From contig NZ_CP038015.1 of assembly GCF_004367585.1 (NCBI RefSeq), forward strand, positions 753,001-817,000: 64,000 nt of DNA. Direction: 5' to 3'. Origin of the DNA: Paenisporosarcina antarctica (lineage in GTDB: Bacteria; Bacillota; Bacilli; Bacillales_A; Planococcaceae). The stretch's first letter is position 1. Every line of letters begins with the position of its first letter. The position numbers and the translations under genes are program-made. This document shows positions 18,371 to 26,630 of this stretch, in pieces. The notes under the pieces were generated by a model. It ran no database searches. It had not been told where the DNA came from and worked only from the letters and a program-made list of their open reading frames with translations.

Positions 18371-19597
18371 ATGAACTTATCAATTAAAATTGTTATTGCA
18401 TTGATTTTAGGCGCAATAACAGGAGTGGTGCTAAATTTATTTGCACCAGATTTATTCCCTCCTTTAGATACATATATTTTTACTCCTATAGGAAAATTAT
18501 TTATTAATCTAATCACTATGCTCGTTGTGCCAATTGTTTTCATCTCTATCGCTTTAGGAACTGCAGGACTAGGCGACCCTAAAAAGTTAGGACGTATTGG
18601 ATTAAAAACTATTGGATTCTTTTTAGTAACTACAACAATTGCAATAGTTATCGGATTAGGTTTAGCGTTTGTTCTTGAACCAGGTAATGCAGGTACATTC
18701 AATACCGATGAATTAGAATACAGTGGAGAAAAGGCACCACCAATCTCAGAAACTTTGTTAAACATTGTTCCAAAGAATCCAGCACAAGCATTTGCTGAAG
18801 CAAACATGTTACAAATAATTGTGTTTGCCATTTTTATTGGTTTAGCTTTAACTATGTTAGGTTCGAAAGTAGCAAGAGTGAAAGAAGTTCTTGAACAAGG
18901 AAACGAAATTATGATGTATTTAGTAAACCTTGTCATGAAATTTGCTCCGTATGGTACGTTTGCACTTCTTGCTTCTGCGATTGGGATGCAAGGTGTGGAT
19001 GCAATTAAAGCAATGAGTCTTTATATGGGCGTAGTTTTACTTGCATTGGTTATTCATGCAGGAGTTACATATGGTTCAGCAATTTGGATTTTAGCAAAAA
19101 GAAATCCACTTCAATTCTTTAAAGGTTTTGCACCAGCTATGGGTGTTGCATTTAGTACATCTAGTAGTAATGCAACGTTACCAGTATCTATGAGTGTTGC
19201 ACAAAAAAATCTTAAGGTTCCAAAATCGATTTCTAGCTTTGTACAACCTCTTGGCGCAACAATTAATATGGATGGTACAGCCATTATGCAAGGTGTGGCA
19301 ACCGTTTTTATCGCTCAAGTGTACGACGTTGAGTTAACGCTTACAGCTTTGGTGATAATTGTATTGACAGCTGTTTTAGCAAGTATTGGAACAGCAGGTG
19401 TACCAGGTGTAGGCCTAATAATGCTTGCTATGGTTTTGAGCTCAGTTAACTTACCTGTTGAAGGAATTGCCTTAATTATTGGGATTGATCGCTTGCTTGA
19501 TATGGCTAGAACTGCGGTTAATATTACAGGTGATGCAGCTTGTGCCGTCATAGTAGCAGAATCTGAAGAACGTGCTGCTAATAAAGTAAAGGCATAA
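18371..19597 (+). CDS. Dicarboxylate/amino acid:cation symporter (DAACS, GltT/DctA type)
   Basis: The 408-residue membrane protein takes up glutamate, aspartate or C4-dicarboxylates with Na+ or H+. Family marks are the serine-rich hairpin FSTSSSNATLPV near residue 260, NMDGTA near 297 and DRLLDMARTAVNITGD near the C terminus, which form the substrate and cation sites. Length fits GltT/GltP (about 410-430 aa). GAGGG precedes the ATG. Which substrate is used cannot be settled here. Confidence 0.92.
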   Translation: MNLSIKIVIALILGAITGVVLNLFAPDLFPPLDTYIFTPIGKLFINLITMLVVPIVFISIALGTAGLGDPKKLGRIGLKTIGFFLVTTTIAIVIGLGLAFVLEPGNAGTFNTDELEYSGEKAPPISETLLNIVPKNPAQAFAEANMLQIIVFAIFIGLALTMLGSKVARVKEVLEQGNEIMMYLVNLVMKFAPYGTFALLASAIGMQGVDAIKAMSLYMGVVLLALVIHAGVTYGSAIWILAKRNPLQFFKGFAPAMGVAFSTSSSNATLPVSMSVAQKNLKVPKSISSFVQPLGATINMDGTAIMQGVATVFIAQVYDVELTLTALVIIVLTAVLASIGTAGVPGVGLIMLAMVLSSVNLPVEGIALIIGIDRLLDMARTAVNITGDAACAVIVAESEERAANKVKA

Positions 19598-19614
19598 ACT
19601 TTATATGTTTGATT

Positions 19615-19652
19615 AAAAGGAGTTGGTTCCTGAAATGGAGCAACTCCTTTTT
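19615..19652 (+). terminator. Intrinsic terminator after the symporter
   Basis: AAAGGAGTTG pairs with CAACTCCTTT, followed by T5. Confidence 0.9.
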
Positions 19653-19666
19653 ATTATTAGTAGAGG

Positions 19667-19915
19667 TTGATTTCCGTTGCAACGACCTTACATGATTCGA
19701 AGCTAGCGCAGCGATGCAGAAACAGAAAACAGCCAGACGTTTTTTCGGCCATGACTCAGCCTCCTAAGGCCAATAGGACGTTTATCATGAAGGTGTTGCA
19801 ACACGATGTGGCATTCTTAATCTTCGTTCCAATTTGCTCCTGCGGGTCTTCACGCTCACGCTATTCCCGTTGGAAAGATATTGCGAGTAACCGCAGGAGC
19901 ACATGTTTTTCTTGC
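19667..19915. repeat. Dispersed intergenic repeat, copy 1 (degenerate)
   Basis: This copy shares segments with copy 2 at 32708-32937: TTTCCGTTGC, TTCGAAGCTAGCG(C/T)AGCGATGC, GGAAAGATATTG and CGAGTAACCGCAGGAGCACA. It is GC-richer than its surroundings and carries no open frame with a ribosome binding site. Frames across it are spurious. Confidence 0.75.
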
Positions 19916-19959
19916 CGTCTTTCAAAGACAATTATAAACTGGTTGCAATGTTCAAATTA

Positions 19960-19998
19960 TAGGTGTAGAAAAAAGACTCTTTTTTTCTACACCTATTT
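19960..19998. terminator. Bidirectional terminator
   Basis: TAGGTGTAGAAAAAA pairs with TTTTTTCTACACCTA. It follows the minus-strand gene that ends at 20059. Confidence 0.85.
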
Positions 19999-20058
19999 TT
20001 ATAGAAGGGAATTATTAGAAAGCCCTTTGTTTTATGTTTTAATAATAAGTGTTTATTG

Positions 20059-20460
20059 CTATCTTTTTTCAATCGCAATACGCAAGTTCGCGATGACTCC
20101 AAGAAGCAATATTAACGAAAAAACCATTTTTTCAAAAGGTGTTCCTAACAATTGTTGTATAAACCCAAAAGACCAAAGTACAACAAAAAACCAACATATA
20201 ACGGTTATTCCTCTTTTGTATTTGTATAACATATTTCCGCCAACCATTAGCGTAAATACTCCTCCAATAATAGAAATAATGGTATTGAAAATAGATATTG
20301 GTAGCTGAGTAGCGAAGGATTCAGACCGTCCACCATTAACCCATGACAATGGAATAATGCCGCTAATAATAAGGACATGGATTAAGATTGTCAAAGAATA
20401 AAAACTAATCGCCATAAATACAGCCGTTTTCATATTAATTTTTCTGAGTTTTTTTAACAT
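20059..20460 (-). CDS. Small integral membrane protein, unknown function
   Basis: The 133-residue product has four predicted transmembrane segments and a basic N terminus and no motif that I recognise. GAGGTGA lies seven bases before the ATG and a terminator follows, so it is probably expressed as a single gene. Confidence 0.65.
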   Translation of the reverse strand: MLKKLRKINMKTAVFMAISFYSLTILIHVLIISGIIPLSWVNGGRSESFATQLPISIFNTIISIIGGVFTLMVGGNMLYKYKRGITVICWFFVVLWSFGFIQQLLGTPFEKMVFSLILLLGVIANLRIAIEKR

Positions 20461-20653
20461 ACAATCACCTCATTTCTTCCCGCAATCATTATATATAATC
20501 TGATAGTATTCTATTACTTTATCTTGTGCCGTATTGCCAACTTTCCCCTTTTTAACCTCACACTCTCCCATATTTGTTCTCATTTTATTCATAGTTGGAT
20601 TTCGGATAGGTATAGGTATCAAATATCATCAACATTATTATTCTTTAACAGAG

Positions 20654-20881
20654 CCTTCTTAGTAAGATGATCTTATAAGAAGGGTGGGCGAAGTGTCGAA
20701 ATCACAAGCCCACCCTCCATATTCTATATATATAAAGGTACAGCAGGTAAAGCGTCAGAAGGGGACTGAAAACCTTTATGTGTCGGGGTGTAACATTCAG
20801 GCCTTATTAATCGTAAGAATGCTTACAAAGCGAAGTGTCTTGCTCTGTATTGATTGAATGTGTTAAAGAACCGATTCAATC
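20654..20881 (+). other. Hairpin-rich intergenic element, possible structured RNA
   Basis: Within 230 bp lie five inverted repeats: CCTTCTTA/TAAGAAGG enclosing TAAGAT/ATCTTA (20654-20683), AGGGTGGGC/GCCCACCCT (20681-20716), TAAAGGT/ACCTTTA (about 20732-20779), GTAAG/CTTAC (20813-20826) and GATTGAAT/ATTCAATC (20852-20881). The first two overlap by three bases and would compete. The element is upstream of the ribA promoter, so it is not that operon's leader. It matches no riboswitch class that I know. Confidence 0.35.
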
Positions 20882-20984
20882 TTAATGAAACCTAATGAGT
20901 TTGATAAACTGAAATTAAGTAAAAGATAAAGTGTATAACGAAACGATAATTAAAAGATAAAGAGAGTTTGAGGACGTTGTAGTT

Positions 20985-21036
20985 AACTTACTTGACAACT
21001 ATAAGTTACAAAAATATAATTACTTACATAAAGTAA
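20985..21036 (+). promoter_or_regulatory. Consensus sigma-A promoter of ribA operon with two inverted repeats
   Basis: TTGACA (20992-20997), a 17-bp spacer and TATAAT (21015-21020) form a perfect consensus promoter. AACTTA-N11-TAAGTT (20985-21007) covers the -35, and TTACTT-N5-AAGTAA (21020-21036) starts at the last base of the -10. Repeats placed this way usually are operators for a repressor. The regulator is unknown; a MarR or HxlR-like protein is only a guess. Confidence 0.75.
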
Positions 21037-21101
21037 CCTTAAGGAAAAGAAACTTTGTTAGTTTTAGTTTTTTATTGAGATTTCAAAAAGGAGATATTAA
21101 C

Positions 21102-21866
21102 ATGAGTAAAGTACAAACTGTTTCAAAACAAGCTCTTGCAGTGTTAGAGGATAAAATTCAATTAATACATTCAAGTCAAGGTTCTATATATTTAGTTGGG
21201 CCAATAAATCTACCCCTTAATTTGTTTGGGGAAACCGTCGTATTTCAATGGTACTGTTGGTTGCAAACGAAAGAAGAAAAAGAAGATATTCATCAAATCA
21301 TCGATAAACTATCTTCTGCAAACCTAGCAGAATTTCAGCAATCAAGTGTTCTCGTTTATGGTGATTTTGAACATGAAGAAGACGCCCTAATGAGAATGCA
21401 TTCAATCTGTCATACCGGGGATATTTTCGGAAGTAAGAGATGTGACTGTGGCTATCAACTCAAAGAGTCAATGCAAATGATCGTGGACCATGGAGCAGGT
21501 GCTCTAATTTATTTAGCTAACCATGAAGGCAGAGGAATAGGTTTATTTAGTAAAGCAATGGCTTATATTCTTCAAGAGAATGGGTATGACACAGTCGAAG
21601 CGAACGAAAGTCTTGGTTTTGTTGATGACTCTCGTAACTATGATGATGCCATTCAAGTTTTAAAAACATTACGTTCGAAACCAGTAACGCTGTTGACGAA
21701 CAATCCTAAAAAACTAGCCGCATTAATTGACGCTGGCCTCCCAATTTCAGGACGTACACCTTTGTGGGGAGATGTTTCGGAATTTAACGAGGCATACTTG
21801 CAAACAAAAATTAAACGCTCTGGGCATCTAGAGGTAGAAGATGAAGGGACTTGTCCAAATGACTAA
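21102..21866 (+). CDS. ribA: GTP cyclohydrolase II (RibA domain only)
   Basis: This enzyme opens GTP to 2,5-diamino-6-ribosylamino-pyrimidinone phosphate, formate and pyrophosphate, the first step toward riboflavin. The 254-residue product has the zinc site CHTGDIFGSKRCDCG and EGRGIGL, EANESLGF, RNYDDA and LLTNNPKK, all canonical. It lacks the DHBP synthase domain that B. subtilis RibA carries, and has an extra N-terminal region of about 50 residues. ATG 21102 has AAAAGGAG upstream. It overlaps ribD by 8 bp. Confidence 0.9.
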   Translation: MSKVQTVSKQALAVLEDKIQLIHSSQGSIYLVGPINLPLNLFGETVVFQWYCWLQTKEEKEDIHQIIDKLSSANLAEFQQSSVLVYGDFEHEEDALMRMHSICHTGDIFGSKRCDCGYQLKESMQMIVDHGAGALIYLANHEGRGIGLFSKAMAYILQENGYDTVEANESLGFVDDSRNYDDAIQVLKTLRSKPVTLLTNNPKKLAALIDAGLPISGRTPLWGDVSEFNEAYLQTKIKRSGHLEVEDEGTCPND

Positions 21867-22953
21867 CCACGAATTTTATATGGATTTAGCTATAAAAAAT
21901 GCGCAAGCGATGAAAGGGCAAACAGACCCGAACCCTCTTGTAGGATCTGTTATTGTCACTGAAAATCGAATTGTTGGAGTAGGTGCGCATTTGAAAACTG
22001 GAGAACCACATGCAGAAATTCATGCAATTCGTATGGCAGGAGAGAACGCACGAGGTGGAACGATTTATGTCACACTTGAACCTTGCTCTCATCATGGGCG
22101 AACAGGTCCATGTGCAGTAGCCATTGTGGAAGCTGGAATAACAAAAGTAATCATTGCGACTCTTGACCCAAACCCCGTAGTATCAGGTAACGGCGTAAAA
22201 ATCCTTGAAGAAGCAGGGATTGAAGTGATTGTGGGTGTTCTTGAAGAATCATCTAAAAAAATGAATGAAGTGTTTAATAAGTTCATTGTGAAAAAGACAC
22301 CTTTCGTTACATTAAAAGCAGGAATTACATTAGACGGTAAAATCGCAACACATTCGTCTAATAGTAAGTGGATTACATCTGAAGAAGCTAGACATGATGT
22401 CCATCAGCTACGAAATGAGCATATGGCAATTTTAGTTGGAGTGAACACTGTAATTGCTGACAATCCAGAGTTAACAACTAGAATTGCAAACGGCCGTAAC
22501 CCAGTTCGTATTATTTTAGATTCTACGCTAAAAATACCACTAGATCGTAAGGTCATTACAGACAAATTGGCTGACACATGGATTTTTACTAGCGAGAACT
22601 TCGACATAGAAAAAAAATCGTTGTTAGAAAGCATGAGTATTTCTGTATTTCCAACTTCTGGTTCGAAGCAGGTAAACCCAAAAGAAGTCATGCGAATTTT
22701 GGGTGAAAAAGGAATTTCATCTTTATTAATTGAAGGTGGAGGCACGATTAATGCAGCCTTTTTAGAAAATAAACTAATCGATAAAGCGATTATTTATATT
22801 GCACCAAAACTAATCGGAGGACAACAAGCACCTACATTTTTAGAAGGATCAGGAATCGATAAAATGGCAGACGCGGTTGACTTACTGGACGCAGATATCA
22901 TCAAAATAGGCAAAGATTTTAAGTTTGTCGGCTATCCAAGTTACACAATATGA
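21859..22953 (+). CDS. ribD: Bifunctional pyrimidine deaminase/reductase RibD
   Basis: RibD deaminates and then reduces the RibA product to 5-amino-6-ribitylamino-uracil phosphate. The 364-residue protein has the N-terminal cytidine-deaminase-like domain with HAE and PCSHHGRTGPC zinc motifs, and a C-terminal reductase domain from about 145 (TLKAGITLDGKIAT, EGGGTINAAFL). ATG 21859 is preferred over 21841 because AAGGGA lies eight bases before it. No ribE, ribH or DHBP synthase gene follows. Confidence 0.9.
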   Translation: MTNHEFYMDLAIKNAQAMKGQTDPNPLVGSVIVTENRIVGVGAHLKTGEPHAEIHAIRMAGENARGGTIYVTLEPCSHHGRTGPCAVAIVEAGITKVIIATLDPNPVVSGNGVKILEEAGIEVIVGVLEESSKKMNEVFNKFIVKKTPFVTLKAGITLDGKIATHSSNSKWITSEEARHDVHQLRNEHMAILVGVNTVIADNPELTTRIANGRNPVRIILDSTLKIPLDRKVITDKLADTWIFTSENFDIEKKSLLESMSISVFPTSGSKQVNPKEVMRILGEKGISSLLIEGGGTINAAFLENKLIDKAIIYIAPKLIGGQQAPTFLEGSGIDKMADAVDLLDADIIKIGKDFKFVGYPSYTI

Positions 22954-22976
22954 TTAAGCAATTGAGGGATACTAGT

Positions 22977-23540
22977 ATGAAATTTGGTTTTGATATCGAC
23001 GATACACTGATCAGTCTAAGAGAACATGCCTTCCATATTTATAATAAAAACTTGAACAAAAACATCCCTATTGATGTTTTTCATGAAATAAAAAAAGTTG
23101 AAATTCATGAAGCATTTGGTCTTACGGCAGAGCAGGGTTTTAACATGTGGAACAGCTCCCTAGAAGAGATTTACTACACATCCTGCCCTCCTTATCCAGA
23201 TGCGGTAGAAACATTGGTAGAACTAAGTAAGCAAGGGCATGAAATTTACTATATAACAGCTAGGCCTAGCGAGCATGGAGAACGTACGAAACAATGGTTG
23301 ATAGAACAAGGTTTTCCTGTACAAGCAGAGAAATTTTTCTGTGGCATGAAAGATCAGGACAAGGTGAAAATCATTCAAGAGTTAAAGTTAGATTATTACT
23401 TTGATGACAAGCCAGATGTTTTGAACACACTTTCGAATGATTCGTTGAAAGTGTATGTTATGAATCAATCGTATAATCAACATTTGACGATTCCAAGAAT
23501 TACTAATTGGTCAGAGCTGAAAGAAATTATAAACAAATAA
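22977..23540 (+). CDS. HAD-superfamily phosphatase (YqfW/5'-nucleotidase type)
   Basis: The 187-residue product shows HAD motif I DIDDTL near 6-11, motif II YYITARP and a late DDKPD motif, as in the YqfW/deoxyribonucleotidase-like group. ATG 22977 has GAGGG upstream; an in-frame ATG at 22950 overlaps the ribD stop. Its position directly after ribD suggests that it removes the phosphate from the RibD product, a step carried out by HAD enzymes in other bacteria. That role is inference; a nucleotidase role is equally possible from sequence. Confidence 0.75.
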   Translation: MKFGFDIDDTLISLREHAFHIYNKNLNKNIPIDVFHEIKKVEIHEAFGLTAEQGFNMWNSSLEEIYYTSCPPYPDAVETLVELSKQGHEIYYITARPSEHGERTKQWLIEQGFPVQAEKFFCGMKDQDKVKIIQELKLDYYFDDKPDVLNTLSNDSLKVYVMNQSYNQHLTIPRITNWSELKEIINK

Positions 23541-23718
23541 AATTTGATTGAATACCGCATTTATAGCTCATCAATTGGTTTGAATAATCTCATTTTACGA
23601 AACCGAGTATGTCATTGGTCAGATAATGGTACAATACTTGTTAAAGGATTATTCTGTTCCATGCATGAATGTTTTCTTGTCCACAAATGGATTTTTATAT
23701 AAAAGGAGATTGAATCAA

Positions 23719-24159
23719 TTGACTAATAAAGTACAAAATGACTTACCAGAAAATTACAATGAACTAAAAAAAGCTGCGAACCGAACGTCTAGTTGGAGAA
23801 CGCGTTTTGATGCAGTAGAAGAGCTAGGTCAGTATAACCATAGTAAAGTCATCGATGTCCTAACGACAAGAATGACTAAAGACCCGGTGTTTAAAGTGCA
23901 AGAGGCTGCTTATCGTCAGCTTAAAGGCTTAGGAGAAGATGTTCAACAACCTAAGCAAACAAAATTCGACATCATAAAAGGGACCTCTAAAATCTTGCTT
24001 CGTATTAAAAAGAGTTTGCCAGCAGATCATTCTTTTAAAGAGTTCGAAGAGAAATTCAAAAAAATGAGACTCGACGTATATGATGCTTACGAAGGTGAAA
24101 AAGGAGCAGGCTTTGATAAGTGGTTAGAAAATGAATGGGCTTCTTTGTTGAAAAAATAA
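23719..24159 (+). CDS. HEAT-repeat protein
   Basis: The 146-residue soluble protein has a HEAT-like helical pair (WRTRFDAVEELGQ, then HSKVIDVLTTRMTKDPVFKVQEAAYRQL near 25-65) and a basic, charged C-terminal half. Function is unknown; such proteins are usually scaffolds. I chose TTG 23719, with AAGGAGA nine to ten bases upstream, and not the ATG at 23626, whose extra residues look non-coding. Confidence 0.65.
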   Translation: MTNKVQNDLPENYNELKKAANRTSSWRTRFDAVEELGQYNHSKVIDVLTTRMTKDPVFKVQEAAYRQLKGLGEDVQQPKQTKFDIIKGTSKILLRIKKSLPADHSFKEFEEKFKKMRLDVYDAYEGEKGAGFDKWLENEWASLLKK

Positions 24160-24174
24160 GAAAATAAACACAAA

Positions 24175-24206
24175 AACTGATTGCAGCTTTCTGCAATCGG
24201 TTTTTT
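24175..24206. terminator. Bidirectional terminator
   Basis: CTGATTGCAG pairs with CTGCAATCGG. T6 follows on the plus strand and T5 on the minus strand, so it serves both convergent genes. Confidence 0.88.
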
Positions 24207-24216
24207 AGTTCTTAAT

Positions 24217-25140
24217 TCATGGAGTTACCACGGATTCCATAACAGTTAATGTAAGTTCAGCCGTATTCATGTTTACACTAGCTCCAATAGGAATAGCTGC
24301 CTTAAAGAGACCATGTGCTGAAGATATATTGCTGATTAAAGGTTTTCCTAATGGTACTAGAAATTCATCGATGATTTCATTGTATGTGACGCCGTAAGAA
24401 GGTTCGCAACTCGTGCATTCCCCCATTAGTATGCCAAAGCAATCGTCGAATTTCCCTGCTAATTTCAAGTGACTTAAGTAGCGATACACGGTGTTGATTG
24501 GTTCATGAGTTTCTTCAAGAAACAAGATTTTTCCTGCGGTATTTATTTCAAAAGAGGTGCCTAACGTGCCAACGAAAGAAGTAAGGTTTCCTCCAACAAT
24601 AGGACCCGTTACATCTCCAGATACTTTGTTTACAAAGGGCATGCCAGGAGGGTTAGTAATTTCCCACGGTGCCGCTATAGCAGAAGTAGCAGCAAAGAAT
24701 TGATTAAAGTTATAAGCAGGCGTTCGGTTATTGAAATCAAGCAATAATAAACTTTGAAATGTTATTAAATCTGAATATTCATACAACGCATTTAGTAACA
24801 CAGTTATATCACTGTAACCTGAAATAATTTTCGGGTTTTGAGCAATCACAGAGAAATTGAGGAATGGAAGGATACTGGCGACTCCAGTTCCTCCTCTAGT
24901 TGGTAAGATACAGTTGACTTCTTTATTTTCAAACATAGCCATCAAATCAGATGCCCTCTCTAGAGGGGTACCTGCTAGGAATCCATTAGAGTTATATACT
25001 TGGTCTCCGATAACAACACTAAATCCCATATTTTCTAATGTAGCAATGCCTTCATTAATCGTGGTAGCATTTATAGGACTACCTAATGTAACGATTCCAA
25101 TAGTGTCACCTGATTGAAGTTGCTTAGGTTTTATCGGCAT
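24217..25140 (-). CDS. LD-carboxypeptidase, peptidase family S66
   Basis: Members of this family remove the terminal D-Ala from peptidoglycan tetrapeptides (LdcA) or inactivate microcin C (MccF). The 307-residue cytosolic protein has the nucleophile motif GYSDIT near 107-112, FLEETHEP with the catalytic Glu, and SSAHGLFKAAIPIG with the catalytic His, in the usual Ser-Glu-His order. GAAGGAG precedes the ATG. It is a single gene, and its substrate is not determined by the sequence. Confidence 0.85.
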   Translation of the reverse strand: MPIKPKQLQSGDTIGIVTLGSPINATTINEGIATLENMGFSVVIGDQVYNSNGFLAGTPLERASDLMAMFENKEVNCILPTRGGTGVASILPFLNFSVIAQNPKIISGYSDITVLLNALYEYSDLITFQSLLLLDFNNRTPAYNFNQFFAATSAIAAPWEITNPPGMPFVNKVSGDVTGPIVGGNLTSFVGTLGTSFEINTAGKILFLEETHEPINTVYRYLSHLKLAGKFDDCFGILMGECTSCEPSYGVTYNEIIDEFLVPLGKPLISNISSAHGLFKAAIPIGASVNMNTAELTLTVMESVVTP

Positions 25141-25293
25141 TTTATTATTCTCCTTCCTAGAACATAAATATTTCTACATTGTATGGTTAAAGAAATGAAT
25201 AAAGCACATAAATTCACTGGGATTTAGAAAGCATAAATGATATTCAGTAGAAACAGATGTAGAATAGAGAAAAACAATTGATTGGGTGATTTC

Positions 25294-26490
25294 GTGGGAA
25301 AAAATATACAGCTTAAAGTGAAGTCTTCTTTTGTTAAAAATATTAAAGTAGGCTATCCACTCATAACAGAAGATGCAATTCTCAACATGAAAGACGTAAA
25401 AGAAGAAGGTACAATCATTGAGCTAGTTGATGATAATCAACGCTTTCTAGGAAAAGGTTATTATGGCAAACAAAACAAAGGTCGAGGATGGGTGTTAAGT
25501 CAAAATCAACATGAACTATTCGATGTGACGTTTTTTGAAAAGAAATTGAAACTAGCAATTGAACATCGCACTTCTTTGTTTAATAACCCAAAAACCACAG
25601 CATTCCGTGTGTTTAACGGAGAGGGCGATGGAGTTGGTGGATGTACGATAGATTTTTATGCGGGTTACTATGTTATTAGTTGGTATAGTGAAGGTGTGTA
25701 TAAGTTTAAGAACGACATTATTCAAGCATTAACAAAATTAGTCGATGTGAAAGGTTTATATGAAAAGAAACGCTTTGCATCACAAGGAACTTACATGGAA
25801 GATGATGATTTTGTTTCAGGAGAGAAGGCACCTGAGCCTTTACTTGTTAAAGAAAATGACATTAATTTTGCCGTGTATTTAAATGATGGTGCTATGGTCG
25901 GAATCTTTTTAGACCAACGGGACGTTCGTAAAACGATTCATGATTCTTATTCAAAAGGAAAGAGTGTGTTAAATACATTTTCTTATACAGGGGCATTTTC
26001 GGTTGCCGCAGTACTAGGTGGAGCAACAAGAACAACGAGTGTGGATTTAGCTAACCGCAGTAAAAGTAAAACGATTGAGCAGTTCAGTGTAAATGGCATT
26101 GATTTTGAGGCGCAAGATATCATGGTGGAAGATGTTTTTCATTACTTCAAATATGCAGTACGTAAACAATTAAAATTTGATTTGGTCATTTTAGACCCTC
26201 CAAGTTTTGCACGTTCTAAAAAGCATACATTTAGTGCTGGAAAAGATTATCCCGACTTACTAATGCAAGCTATTTCGATTACTGAGAAAAAAGGAGTCAT
26301 TGTCGCGTCATCTAACTGCAGTACGTTTGGAATGACTAAATTTAAAGGGTTTATTGAAAAGGCATTTAAACAAACAGGCAGTACATATAAAATTCGAGAA
26401 GAATTTTCTTTACCTGAAGACTATAAAACAATAGATGAATTTAAAGAAGGAAATTATTTGAAAGTAGTGTTCATTGAGAAACTTACTTAA
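25294..26490 (+). CDS. RlmI-like 23S rRNA cytosine-C5 methyltransferase
   Basis: The roughly 398-residue product has an N-terminal PUA-like domain, a linker with FRVFNGEGDGVGGCTID, and a Rossmann methyltransferase with LNTFSYTGAFSVAA (SAM motif I) and LVILDPPSFARSK (motif IV). This architecture is that of RlmI/YwbD. I prefer GTG 25294, with GGGTGA a few bases upstream, over TTG 25282. A terminator follows at 26523. Confidence 0.87.
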   Translation: MGKNIQLKVKSSFVKNIKVGYPLITEDAILNMKDVKEEGTIIELVDDNQRFLGKGYYGKQNKGRGWVLSQNQHELFDVTFFEKKLKLAIEHRTSLFNNPKTTAFRVFNGEGDGVGGCTIDFYAGYYVISWYSEGVYKFKNDIIQALTKLVDVKGLYEKKRFASQGTYMEDDDFVSGEKAPEPLLVKENDINFAVYLNDGAMVGIFLDQRDVRKTIHDSYSKGKSVLNTFSYTGAFSVAAVLGGATRTTSVDLANRSKSKTIEQFSVNGIDFEAQDIMVEDVFHYFKYAVRKQLKFDLVILDPPSFARSKKHTFSAGKDYPDLLMQAISITEKKGVIVASSNCSTFGMTKFKGFIEKAFKQTGSTYKIREEFSLPEDYKTIDEFKEGNYLKVVFIEKLT

Positions 26491-26522
26491 TTTCACTTTT
26501 TAAATTCTCACAAAATCAAGTC

Positions 26523-26552
26523 GTGTCAACATGATAATGTTGGCATTTTTTT
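26523..26552 (+). terminator. Intrinsic terminator
   Basis: GTCAACAT-GATA-ATGTTGGC stem followed by T7. Confidence 0.85.
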
Positions 26553-26630
26553 CTGAAAACTCAAAAATGTTTGTGTATTGAATAGTTTTAAGTTAATATT
26601 TTCCTAAAAGAACTAGAAGAGGTATTGCTC

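Noticed and set aside
19667-20308. 213-codon plus-strand frame
   Set aside because: It crosses repeat copy 1, a terminator hairpin and the antisense of the membrane protein gene.
20461-21101. FMN riboswitch before ribA
   Set aside because: The conserved RFN blocks (AGGGTGAAATTCCC-type and the GCGAGCC/CCGACAGT parts) are not present. The hairpin-rich segment lies upstream of the promoter.
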